Origin: Ampelocalamus luodianensis
Taxonomy: Eukaryota; Streptophyta; Magnoliopsida; Poales; Poaceae
DNA: 64,000 nt
Assembly: GCA_036346255.1 (NCBI GenBank)
Contig: CM070634.1
Location: 88,017,448 to 88,081,447 of the forward strand
Direction of reading: 5' to 3'
In this document: positions 45,030 through 55,930 of the stretch, in pieces
Layout: each line of letters opens with the position of its first letter
Position numbering within the stretch: position 1 is the stretch's first letter
Position numbers and translations under genes: made by a program
The notes under the pieces: model-generated
The model's input: the letters and a program-made list of their open reading frames with translations, nothing else
What the model was told of the DNA's origin: nothing
Databases searched by the model: none

Positions 45030-48000
45030 TGTAACAGCCCTAACTTAGGGTTTGTATTTCAAATGTAAATTATGAGGAGAAATAAAAACTTTTGATGCCT
45101 CATGAAATCATTTGAGAGTTTCTACAATTTTCCTAGCAATTTCCAATTTTAGAATTTAATTCTTGTGATTGGAAATTGTTGTCAACAAATTCTTAGCTTT
45201 CAAACTTGTGATCATCCTCTGAAATTATTTTTCCTATCATCTTGATCCTCCTATCTACCTCCCTGAATTATTTCACAATTTTTAGATTTTATTTGCTATT
45301 TCAAATGGCCAAGTCAAACTAGTTTGAAATCTGGTCAAACCTCTGAACAGCAGCTTGTGAATTTTCTTGGGAGAAATCTAATGCATGAAAACTCCTGGAA
45401 AAATTACACAAGGTTTTCCCCTGTTCCAGTAAGCTCCCATAAAAATTTCAGAATTTTTGGAGCTCTGAAACTACCTCTAAAAATTCCTCAAACCTTATCT
45501 GTCTTTTTAATTCAAAGCTGGAACCACTGTTCCTCGGGCTCGAACCCGAGCCCGACTCAAGTCCGACCGCGCCGCTCGGCTCGATCGCGTCAACTAGCTG
45601 CACCGTCCAATCCTGACCGTCCGATGCAGATCGAACGATCCACGTTCGTGTATGCAAACGACCTGTCCGAATGCATACATCAATCTCGACCGTCCATCTC
45701 TGATCCAACGGTCAGCACATTCTTGATCGAGTCCGACCCGCTCGTCGCGCCGCACCAGTCTCTGGCTCGCACCGCTTTGCTTCTTTCGCTGACGAGTGGA
45801 CCCCACCTGTCAGCATTGCCCTCGTCTTCTCCGCGTCTCACCGAGCTCGTTGCGATCGCATGCGCGCCACGCACTCGTCGCCGCCACCTTTATGCCCTCG
45901 TGTCCGGCCGGGAGGCATCGCGCGACTTCATAAAGCCCCGAGCTCACCCACTTCTTCTCCTTTGCGTTCTTGTGCTATCTCCGCCCGATTTCTTGTTTCG
46001 CCGGAGAGGAAACGGCGCGCGCGCGCGTTGAGTAGCCCTTGAGCCCACAACCTCACCATCGTGATCCACATTCGGTGCGCGTCCATTTTGCCCATTCGGA
46101 TCCTTGGCGTCCGTGTATCGCCGAGAGCAAGTTCATCGTCTCGCCTCGGCTCTCGGCTCTGCGAGCTCAATTGCGTTCGGTGAGTTTCTAGCTTCGTCAC
46201 CTAGTCCTTCGGATCGCATCACGCCACGAGTCTAACTGACCTTTGTTTCGTTCTTTGATGCATCACCGCGGTGCGACCCCTTCTTCTCCAAGTCCGGTGA
46301 TTCGCCGCCGCGGCGTTTCCGGCCACTTCCGTGCTCCATCGTCGTCTTGATCGTGGGTGAAACCTTCCTGGAGTCAAGACGAAGCTAGTGCGCACCTTCC
46401 CGAAGCTTCTCGAAGCTCGTAACGTCTTCTCCGCGGAGGCCGCATCTTCTTCTCCGCCTTCGTTCGCCGTCAGCTCGCCGCCGGCATCCTTGAGGTCCCG
46501 GGTCACCGTCATCAAGTTCGCAAGGACGCGGTGAACCCGAAGGTACCACTCTCTCGCCCAGAAACCCTCTGGTTAGCTAGATCACCTGCGCGGCCGCGCC
46601 GCCGTCCCCGTGCGTGCCGGTGAGCCGCCGGTGGAGTTTAGTTATCGCTAAATTTTGTTTAGTTGTGTCGCTGACTTGTGGGCCCTCTTGGTTAATCGCG
46701 TTTAGGAAAGGAGTTAATCCAACCGTTCTGTTATAATATGTGTCGCTGCCATGTGGGTCCATGCTGTCAGTCTAGGATTGCGTAACTTTGATACTACGTT
46801 TTCTCTGCTGGGAAGCGTTTTTCTCTATGAGTATAGGTTAGGATTACATTTTGCTAGCCAGAAGGCGTATTCTCGAATACGCCTTCGACGTCACATTCGG
46901 CGAAGCGGTATCGATCGAGACTCGCCGGTCCGCTGTCGATGACTAGGGCTAGCTCGCTGTCGGTAGAAAAAGTATTAAATGCTTTAGAAATTCTGAAATG
47001 GTTTTCTGTTGCACTGTTAATTCATTTAAAACTTAGAAAATGCATAACTAATTCAATTTTATCCAATTTATGAAACCAGTCTTGATAATTTTCATTTTAA
47101 ATGTATTATTTACTAAAATTAGCTTCAATCTTTGTTTCTGTTAGTAAAAATCTGTTAAATGATTAAATGATGTATTATGCATTTTCCAAAATTAGAAAAT
47201 TCATATCTTTTTCAATAATTGTCCAAATCCAGTAAATCCAATTCGGTAAATTTTCATTTTTAGTGCGCTAATTATCAGGATAGATTTTAGATAAAGTTCC
47301 TGTTCATGAAAATTTGTTAAGTAATTAACTAAGTGCTTTGATGTGTATTTAGCTTAGAAAATTCATGGGAAATTCATAATAACTTAAAATGAATTATCCT
47401 CTGTTTCTAAAATTTTGTTATATCTTGCTTAGGCTGCTGAGAGTTTTGGTATGTTTTGTTGTTATTGAATGTTTGAGTTTTGTCGATGTTATTCGTTCTT
47501 ATTCGCTGTTATTTGTTCAAACGTTAGGCTTCGACATTTGCGGTAACCCTGAGAGCGATCCTCTCAGCAAAGTTGAGCATTCTCGAGCAACAGACCGAGC
47601 AAGCGGTTTGATCATGATTAATCCTGTATTTTAAAGTTTAATATTTTGTTTCAAATTGTATGTATGCATCGCTTAATTTGTGTTAAAATGGTTAGCTAAA
47701 TCACAGTAGATGCATATCCTGTAGGCAAAATATTGGTCTCTACTACCGAGCCTAGGTTATTTCTTTGTGATTAGAGGTCGGATGATCTCTTGTCACTTAG
47801 TAGATCCGGTCAATCTGCTTAGACATGCTTAGTATCGGTAGAAATGGCGGTTATCGACTTAGTCGGTAACCTTGGTCACCAAAATTACTATAACTTTATG
47901 ATTCACATTTTGCTATGTTACTTGTGAAAACTAAAAAATGAAAACAAAATGATTTGGACTTGGGCACAACGGTATGTTGGTGTGATCTGTTGGGTGTGAT

Positions 48001-49189
48001 CGGAATGGTGCCCGAGTCAATTAAGGACCGAACATCTTGTGAGTGAATTTTTATCCAGCATTTCGCGTGCTAACCACACTAGAGGGTATGGGACCTCTCT
48101 TGACCTAGTACTTTGGCGTGTATTGGCTCCGGTCGCGGGAGGTCGCAGGAGGGATGGTGTTGGGAGCATGGTAGTTGCGAAAAGCTTTACCCCAAAGGTA
48201 GTTGTCTTTTCGGCTTTACCATGTAAGCGTATGGATTTCTATCCATACGAGCGGCTCGTAGTTAATACACAATATTGGAAAAAGTCTCGTAGGACTTAGC
48301 CGTGCCAGCATACCTTCGGTAGTGTGCTTTGGCTTAAAGGCGGTCTGAAGTGTGGGTACAGTGGTACACCCCTGCAGGGTTAAAACTATTCGAATAGCCT
48401 CGTCCTAGGTGATGGACACGCTTGGGTAAGCTTTTCAAGAGTTAGACTACAACCTTTCAAATTAAAACTTGATTTGTGGTACGAATGCTGGGATTCGTGC
48501 TATGTTGGGGTGACTATTGGGATAGTCACTTCTAGGTGGTTACTTGTATCTATCTTTATTTCGCAGAGTTATTTCAACAGTAAAAATGAATTGCAAACTT
48601 GCCTTTAAACTGTATTACATTATTGCAAATAAAGTTGGCTTTATGCAAATGAAACATATGGCCTCCACCAAACAAGCTTGCATGTAGCATATGAACAGGT
48701 CTGCTAGTTCACACGCTCGATCTTGCGGGTACAAAGACAATCTTTGTACTCGGTGCCTTGCTTAATGTTTTGTTGCGAGAGGAAGAAGGTGAGCCCCAAG
48801 GGCCTCACTTACGTAAGTCGTGTTGCCGTTTCGTGGACGACTAGACTTGGCGGTCCGGTCAGATGCCTTGTGGGTTGAAGGCACACTGATTGGCTTTGTT
48901 TATAGCCATCTTATGGCACTTTTACTTCCGCTGTCATTCTTGTTATTTGTGTACCTTGTGGCCTGTCGGCCTTTGCCTGTAATAACTCTTCTATTTGTTT
49001 ATCTTCCGTTTGGTAGTGTGGTGTTTGGACTCTATGTTTGGAATGGAGTTGATGTCTAATTTTGTAACGAGGTGTGTATACTGCTTTCTAGGAGGTATAC
49101 ATATCTCGAGGATCAGTTTGTTTGATTTGTGATGCTAGGACCAGGTGGTTGGTTAAGCATTACAAGCCAAATAAATTGGGGTCCTCACA
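45030..49189 (+). repeat. T2 3' LTR
   Basis: TGTAACAGCCCTAACTTAGG to GGGGTCCTCACA. It ends directly against the separated outer arm of the MULE at 49190. The stacked-palindrome block is at about 48351-48420. It differs from the 5' LTR mainly by short indels near CAG, CTG and CG. Confidence 0.9.
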
Positions 49190-49478
49190 GCAGCGACGGG
49201 CGACATTTGTGCGAAGGAGCCTCGTCTGGCCGACCACCGTGCGGAGGCGCCGTGTCCAGCCAGCCACGAGCCGGACGGGGGTACGTGGCGCGAGTCCGGC
49301 CAGCCACCGTGCGGACGAGGTTCATCCGACCGGCCACGGGCCAGACGAGTGCACGTGGCGCGTCGACAGCGCGTCCGGTCGGCCACCATGCGGACGAGGC
49401 GTAAAATCTGCAATTTCGTCGCGACAGGCGCTAATTCCGTAAAAACGATCGCAACAATGACATTTGCGCCAAAAATTC
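49190..49478 (-). repeat. MULE right inverted repeat, outer piece with internal tandem repeats
   Basis: This end was separated from the rest of the MULE by T2. It contains GTCGCGACGAAATTGCA (minus strand) and two to three copies of a GC-rich unit like CCGTGCGGACGAGG joined to CACGTGGCGCG, where the left arm has fewer copies. It ends AAAAATTC before the 9-bp duplication at 49479. Confidence 0.75.
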
Positions 49479-49487
49479 CCGATCCTC

Positions 49488-50065
49488 TGCCACTGCAAAC
49501 TCATGTCCAAGAATTCTCGCAAAGATAAAAAGTTCAGGTGTGGTCGTTCCGTTGACTTGCTATTTTAGATCTATCTCTCTTAATCGGTACCCTCCTTCAC
49601 CTAGCGTTGTTCTACTTCAAATCATCGTCTGACCTCCCTTTGACGGATGTTTACCCCTTGTGCTAGACCACAACAACAATAAGTTAATCTGGTGCAATAA
49701 GATCTAATACCGCTGAAACAACAATGGTTTCATACTATATAGACGAATGAATTAATCCAATGTAATCATGTTTCTGTACTGTCAAAATCAACATGTATAC
49801 CCACATAAGCTGTGTGTGGCTGTATCGCCTCTATCTCAACAAAATACAAGAGAGAGAGAGGTGGCGTATCCGTCCAGTTTTATCCTGTTTCTTCCTTTTA
49901 CCAGATACGAATGCTTTTTCTTCTCCTCTCCTTTCCCATTGTGATCTGATCACACACTCGGAGCCTTCCAGAGCAGCTATGATCTGTACAGTGTACGTAT
50001 ATACCCGAATGGAACCTCATAAATCATACTTTCTTGTTAACCTGTGAATACTTATTAGCATCTCG
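49488..50065. other. Intergenic DNA downstream of copy 2
   Basis: Between the MULE target duplication and the stop codon of the galactosyltransferase gene. It holds a short GA microsatellite (about 49850-49860) and presumably the 3' UTR of the gene on the minus strand. No other feature was recognised. Confidence 0.5.
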
Positions 50066-53000
50066 TCAGAAAGAGGCGCTCCAAATTGCATCATCTCCTT
50101 CACTGCATCTCGAATGCACATACTTCAGCCTCTCAACTGGATTGCAGACCCCACTGCATCTCCAGTCGAACGATGCAACGCAAACGTTTCCTGCTTGTGC
50201 TTTCCATTCGCAGTCTGAGAAACCGTTTCAGAAAGAAAATATTGGTAAACAGTGCCACAGTGATCTTAAGAAATGGTGCATGGTATACAAAACAACTGAA
50301 GAAACTGACCTGGTGGTGTGCCACAGCACATGCCCCTGTCATCAATGTGCTCCACATCTAGCCCAATAAACCATGCGCCCAGTGACACATCTTCGTTTGC
50401 ATATTTGTGTAATATAGGCCTGGGTGATATGATAAGCACAACGGCATCAATAGCAACTCATCAAATAAAATTTTTCTCTGAATGAGCATGCCTGTTCTCT
50501 AGTCTTACTGGTTAATTGAGATGTAAGTGGCAAGATTCTTTGAGATGGCATATATCTGCCCGGTGGCATGGCGGAAGTACTTGTTCCCGTCTTCCCCGAA
50601 CTTCCAGAACTCAGGCTCATGGTATTTTGCATTTCTGATGAAAGGTGCAGTGAAAATGAAATTTTAGCATTTATAGAATTTCATACATTGGAACTCCATG
50701 TATAGCGATATGTTGTTTCCAGAAGATATACTTGTCGGAAAGAACTGGTCCTGACTTCATACACCCAATATAGACTCGGGGTTTCAATTTATGCTGGCCA
50801 AGGGTTGTGACAAGCATTCCTGCACCACTCACATCAGTTAATTACTAATAACAAATATCTCCAAGATGATTGAGGACTTCAAAAGGTATATAATGTTGAA
50901 GCTTACCAAGGTTGACATGAACATCATCATCCACCTTGACATAGAAATCAGCATCCCATAAGGCCACAGCAGTGGAGAAGAATATCTTGGTCTTTGCAGA
51001 TAGCTTGTGATACCCTTCAACATGGTCCTACATGCATGTATGGTTGCATCAGAATAAACTTTAGTATGGACGACAGCCCCCAATCAGCATAAACTTTAGT
51101 ATGACTGATTGTAGTTTAACAGAAAGGGGAAAATAATGATGCAGTTCAATGTTTGGAGAACATCACCATACCAGCCTAAGAAAGTCATGGTGAATGGCAT
51201 CCTCTGTATATATAGCCTTATCAAGGACATTGTTAGATGTAGCACTGTAAAGCATAAACACAAGTAACTACTTCAGTCCATGTATTTAAATTCATGACAC
51301 TGAGAAATAAGTAGGTGGTAAAATTTCAGGAAATATATAACACCCTCTGCCAAGAATTTCTAAAACTAAAAAAAACATACTGCCCAGTACAGGCTCCTGC
51401 ATGCCGCATCTGATATTTCCTATATCAATCATATTATTGTTAGAGATAGAATAGGGACTCTTGTGTATTGCCTTATCTGTATATGGCATACACCTCATGT
51501 ACTCCTATATATATTGCCCATTGGGCCTCTTCAATATACACACAATATATTCATAACATGGTACTCTTGTGTATTGCCTTATCTGTATATGGCATACACC
51601 TCATGTACTCCTATATATATTGCCCATTGGGCCTCTTCAATATACACACAATATTCATAACATGGTATCAGAGCCAAGGTTAAGGTTAGGGTTTACTGTA
51701 GCCGTCGCTGCCGGCTTCTAACCTCCACTCGTCCTCCACTGCGCGCTGCCCCCGGGAGGACCGATCTTCGCTCCCGGGGGCGGCCTCTCGTCGCCGTCCG
51801 TGCTCTCCTGCCGGGCCTCCCGAGCCGTCACCGCTTGGAATCGCTGGTTCTTCTTGTGGCGTCGCCCTGATCGATCTGCCGGCCTTCTCTTGTCCGGCGT
51901 CGCCTCGATCTGGAGTCGCCGCTTCGTCTTCACCCGGCGCCCATGCCCAACTACTCCCAGCGCCATCGGAGCCCGGCTGCTCCGCCCACGCTCACTGCGA
52001 CCTCTGCTTGTGGGGACTTCGCTCCACCCGGATCCGGCACCGTGCGCAGGCGGTAGCGCCGCCTGGCTTTCACCGCGCCTCGACAAGTCGACGCTACCCG
52101 ATCCGATCCGATCGGGCCGGCCAACACTTGCGCGACCTCCCGTGCTTCAAGCCGCCTCTTGATCTGCGCCGCCGCTCCAGACCTGGCCGCCTCGGCTCCC
52201 CTGGATCGGGCCGCCTCTGCCTCGGACTTCCTGCCGCCGAGGAGCTCGTCGGGGACGAGTTTGAGCTCCTTGCGCTTCTTGGACTTGGCGATCTTCTGGA
52301 TCGTCTTGGGGTTGGTGACCCGCTGGAGCTTGGTGGTGCTCATGTGCAACACGTTCTCCTGCTTGCGCTTCTCCCGCGCGCGCTGCTTCAGCGGGGTCGG
52401 CGTGTGCTGCTTTTGGCTAGTGCTATTTGCCGAAGAGACGTTGTTGTGCTACTTGGAGCATCATGTGAAGTCAAGAAGACCAGGCGCTGCTGTTCTACAC
52501 CCACGTGAAGACAACATGAGCAGCTTTGCCTTCGTGCGTGCAAGGGAGCCGTTGATCCTGATCTCCACGTTTCCTGCTGCGCCATCACGTCTGTGTCATT
52601 GCTTCGGGTCTTGTGCTGCTTCTGGCTAGTGCTATTTGGTCTGGTGCTTGCTATTGGTGATAGGAAGAGAGATGCAATTGCTTGCTGCTAGTCCTATTGC
52701 TAGTTATGTTAGAGTTTTTTTTTTCTGCTGCTAGCTATCCTTAGCTATTCTGCTGCTATGCTGCTGCTTCTGCTGCTAGCTATCCTTAGGTCTTTTATTT
52801 CTTTGAGTATTTTCTTTCATTGCGTCCATCCAAGTCCATAACTCATCGTTGAGTTCGTTTAAGCCATGCGAGTCCACAAATTTATTGTCTGTCGTAAAAG
52901 CATAGGAATTTCTTTTGCATGGCAGCAGCCGCTGTTCTTCTCTTCGAACCGCTGCAAATCCATCGCCCCGCTTTTAAGGCCGCTGCGCTTCTTCCGCACT

Positions 53001-55448
53001 GCGTCTCCGGTGTACTTTTTGTGCATTGCGCCGCGCTTCTTCTGCACTGCGTCTCTGTTGCGCTTCTTGTGCATTGCGTCGCGCTTCTTTTGCACTGTGC
53101 ATCCGTTGCGCTTCTTGTGCTCTCTGCGTCTTTATTACGCTTCTTGTGCACTGCGTCTTTATTACGCTTCTTGTGCACTGCGCCGCCGTCGTCTTGGGCT
53201 TCGATCTGCGTCGTCATGCTTCTATCTATTCCTATTCGACTTGACAATTTTATCTTTTTGTCGGTTTCATCATCTTCTTCGTCATGTTGCCGCGATCGAC
53301 GGAGATCTTTTATCGACATTTTCCAAGAGCTGCATGCTACGACGACATTATCAAGACTCGGACTTTGGATTTTCCATATTTTAGTGTCAACCCTTTCCAA
53401 ATGCAATGCTATTGCATACGCCTTGCATTTGCGGGGGGGTGTTAGAGATAGAATAGGGACTCTTGTGTATTGCCTTATCTGTATATGGCATACACCTCAT
53501 GTACTCCTATATATATTGCCCATTGGGCCTCTTCAATATACACACAATATTCATAACAATTATTACCGTTATGATGCATTCCTTGTGTAATATCAATCTG
53601 GTGGTGAGTGCTGTGCTTCTTTACCAAATTTTGAGTTCTGAACTATTAGCAATAGAAATATATTGGAAGGTTTCACATATGTCTTTTGGAGTTTGAGCAA
53701 AATGAATAACTACAGAAATCTCTGGTAACCACAACAGAACAAGAAATTGAAGCATTATGGACTTGTTTTTATGGATAAATACGGAAAGCCTCCCATAGAG
53801 ATGTTTAGAAAATCTTTGCTTGAACTTGTGAAAATTGAGCGTAGTACAAGTAACCTTACCTGTGTCCTATCATAAATCGAATGATGATTCCCTTTTCCTC
53901 TTCTAATTTCTTGAGTTTCTCACCTGATAAATAACAGCCGGAGATATGCAATTAGTTTTACAAGCAACCAGTGCAGCATGCACAACAGAATACAAATATG
54001 AAATAACAGTCAGCCACAGTCCAAAGAGCTCAATTTTAGCAGAAACTAGTCAGGTGAAAAATGGTATGACCACGATAGTTTTATTCCACGATAGTTTTAT
54101 TCCAAAAGGCTACTATGATGATAAATGATTCTATTTATCTAGTTGTATATTTGTATATTCTGTGTAATTTCCTTGTTAGCCGCACAATCGTTCTACTTGA
54201 TTAAAGGACATTCCTTGTGCATTGCTTCTAACTAGGAATAAGAAATTTGACAAGCAACAGCAAGCCAATACAAGCAAAACAATCAGGCTGCATTGCAGTA
54301 CTGATGTTTTGCATTGTAAAGTATGAACCTTGAGGCATCCAGGTCTGCCTGACAGAATCTCGACGCTTCCGACTACTGAAGGCGGTGTTGATCCCAATCA
54401 CTACAAAAGCCTTCTTCCTTTGCTGGCTTATGCCATCTGCACTCCCAAGCAACTCGTGTGTGCTGCGCTTAGCCGCCAGCTCCATTTGTAGTGCGGCAAT
54501 TGACTTATCTAGATATCTAAACACAAAATGGTATCCAAATTAGTCCAAATAGGCAATCCAAAGATGCCAATAGGTATTTTCAGGATTCATGTCAACGTAC
54601 TGTATGGCCTGATGAGTCTTTGCCACTTCCCCCATCACGTCTCTGTCGTCAGCTGGTTTCTGAAACCAAGAAAGGGTGTGAAAAGAATTACATCTCTGAA
54701 GGGAAACGAAAAAAATTAGGATTTTCATACCTAAACATCCTCTTTTACTTTGCATCTCATTCATCTAAAACAACTCATTTTATCTTATCTTTCGGAGAAA
54801 ATTTGCTTTATCTTTTTGTACAAACCAACCAGGTGCTATAATGTAAAACAGGTGCTATCAAGGGTGATTTATGAATGCTTAAATGGTGTGCAGTCGTTTC
54901 TGCATGATAACACTGCCATAGTGTACAAACAGGAGTTTAAAAAACATTAAAAAAAAATGCAGTCATGAATCCTGGTACATACAACAATATCTGAAATAGC
55001 AACATGAGCATAAACTAAAACAAAATTAAAAAGAAAAGAAAAGAAAAGGCTAAAGTTTATGGATTAATCAGCCGGCCCTACCGGCTTGGCAACAAAATCT
55101 TCAGACATGATCTGCAGCTCCCTCTCCTGCCGCCGGCGCTGCGCCACGACTGGGTTCTGCCAATCCGGCACCGCTCCGAACCTGATCGAACATCAGTTAC
55201 ACACCAAACAGAGCACCCATGAGCATTGCGTCGCGCACACGGCACACAGCTAGATCAAACAAAGCAAAAATTGAAAGCCCACGAAGCGAACCAACAGTAC
55301 CGCATATGGTTCAAGAAAGAAGGAACTAATCTAGGACTCACTGGTCGGTGAATAGCATGCCGAGGCCGAAGCTGAAGACGCAGAGGAGCAGTATCCACCT
55401 CGACAGCAACCTCCTCTCCGCGGCGGCGGTGCCGTTCTTGGGCTTCAT
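50066..55448 (-). CDS. Beta-1,3-galactosyltransferase (GT31, Golgi), copy 2, intact
   Basis: Eleven exons: 55342-55448, 55082-55181, 54601-54659, 54329-54516, 53860-53923, 51172-51244, 50907-51027, 50732-50819, 50509-50634, 50310-50419, 50066-50214. All introns are GT-AG and the exons sum to 1185 nt, giving 394 aa, the usual length for plant B3GALT enzymes. A signal anchor lies at about residues 18-34 (WILLLCVFSFGLGMLF), then a DUF4094-type stem, then the Galactosyl_T domain with FSSRKRRDSVRQTWMPQG, metal-binding VDDD (230-232), YIGCMKSGPV and EDVSLG (318-323), ending in a Cys-rich DCEWKAQAG...CSGVC tail. Family role: UDP-galactose-dependent beta-1,3 linkage on protein glycans in the Golgi. 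The acceptor is not predictable from sequence. Intron 5 carries an LTR element. A decayed sister copy lies at 20316-25241. Confidence 0.93.
51438..51662 (+). repeat. 5' LTR with an extra partial LTR copy
   Basis: 51438-51558 is a full LTR. It is followed by TGGT and then a second, 100-bp partial LTR copy (51563-51662) starting at ACTCTTGTG. The TGGTA at the join equals the first bases of the primer site that follows the second copy. Confidence 0.85.
51663..51675 (+). other. Primer binding site of the intronic element
   Basis: TGGTATCAGAGCC directly after ATTCATAACA, complementary to the initiator Met tRNA end. Confidence 0.9.
52220..52390 (-). pseudogene. Captured fragment resembling a CGR1/CCDC86-type rRNA-processing protein
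   Basis: The minus strand encodes an uninterrupted basic stretch including REKRKQENVL, TKLQRVTNPKTIQKIAKSKK and RKELKLVPDELLGGRK. The pattern of a Lys/Arg-Glu helix followed by ITNPKTLKKIAKSK-like sequence fits the C-terminal part of Cgr1/CCDC86 nucleolar proteins as I remember them. It lies antisense to the retroelement, has no start codon context and runs into unrelated GC-rich sequence at both ends, so it is a transduced fragment and not a gene. The identification needs a protein search. Confidence 0.5.
52985..53190. repeat. Short tandem array inside the intronic element
   Basis: About eight loose copies of a 27-33 bp unit around GCGCTTCTTGTGCATTGCGT; the last ones are nearly identical (TTATTACGCTTCTTGTGCAC at about 53130 and 53158). 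On the minus strand it would encode Lys/Arg-rich repeats (HKKRNKDAV), but nothing else supports a gene. Confidence 0.7.
53440..53558 (+). repeat. 3' LTR of the intronic element
   Basis: 119 bp, nearly identical to 51438-51558, which has two extra bases near its end. It is preceded by TTGCGGGGGGG, the likely polypurine tract. The near identity suggests a recent insertion. Confidence 0.9.
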
Positions 55449-55930
55449 CTCTGCCTTGCCTCTCTTTCTATCTCCTGGGCCGAGGGAGTCGTCCTGTGTG
55501 CTTTCTGCTCTGTGAGAAGCGAGAAGAGGAGGACGGGTTTATGAAGGTTCGGAGTAACCGAAGCTGAGGGAAACGACAAGAGGGAGAAGACTAGTTTAAT
55601 GGATTCAGAAAATGCTACGTTCACAAAGCAAGGTTATGAACAGAGGGTGCCTGTTTTTCTAGGAGAGAACCGAGATGGCTGTTACGTTCAATCAGAATAG
55701 TCAACACGAGCACATGCACCGCATGCAGTTAAGTAGTTAACTAATTTAACTATGTCCCAGAATCAGAAATTGGTACTAAAATCTCGTGGTATTCTTTTTT
55801 GTTAGAAGAACTACAGCAATATTTCCAAATCTTATATTTTCTCTGATAAACATTTTCTCTGTAGCATATTGAAATATCTTCTTTTGTACCTTTTTCTGGA
55901 ATTAAAAGGAGTTATATCCACCATTTTATT
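55449..55930 (-). promoter_or_regulatory. 5' flank and probable promoter of galactosyltransferase copy 2
   Basis: The bases just before the ATG are C/T-rich on the minus strand (a typical leader). No clear TATA box was seen. The Copia remnant at 55931-56546 lies directly upstream, so the promoter is short or partly repeat-derived. Confidence 0.4.

Larger units (their letters stand above)
31643..49189 (+). mobile_element. T2: Ty3/gypsy chromovirus-type LTR retrotransposon (Tekay/Del-like)
   Basis: LTRs 31643-35821 (4179 bp) and 45030-49189 (4160 bp) enclose a primer site, gag, protease, RT, RNase H, integrase and a chromodomain-like end in the Ty3 order. (A)GCAG flanks both ends (31638-31642; 49189-49193), a 4-5 bp target duplication. 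The long LTRs, initiator-Met primer and C-terminal chromodomain point to Tekay/Del. gag and pol each carry several frame breaks, and a solo LTR sits between RNase H and integrase. It is not autonomous. Confidence 0.9.
26383..49478. mobile_element. MULE of about 5.5 kb with plant mobile domain gene, split by T2
   Basis: A perfect 9-bp direct repeat CCGATCCTC at 26374-26382 and 49479-49487 flanks related inverted ends. Inside the ends, TATGGAATTAGCGTTTGTCG at the left pairs with the reverse complement of the 49420-49450 region, where the shared core GTCGCGACGAAATTGCA is exact. Nine-base targets and long inverted arms define Mutator-like elements. Removing T2 (31643-49189) leaves about 5.5 kb with a mobile-domain gene and a transposase gene converging from opposite arms. 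Both genes are broken. Confidence 0.85.
51438..53558 (+). mobile_element. Small non-autonomous LTR retroelement in intron 5 of the galactosyltransferase
   Basis: 2121 bp with a perfect ATTAT duplication (51433-51437, 53559-53563), short LTRs (about 120 bp) with TGTTAGAGATAG...TTCATAACA ends, a primer site at 51663 and a G-rich polypurine tract before 53440. It is antisense to the host gene. No gag or pol is recognisable; the interior is GC-rich and contains an apparent host gene fragment and a short tandem array. The LTR start and primer site suit a Copia-dependent element. Confidence 0.9.

Noticed and set aside
52882..53406. 174-aa Lys/Arg-rich repeat protein on the minus strand
   Set aside because: A by-product of a short tandem array in a non-coding retroelement; overlapping frames of similar length exist on the plus strand.
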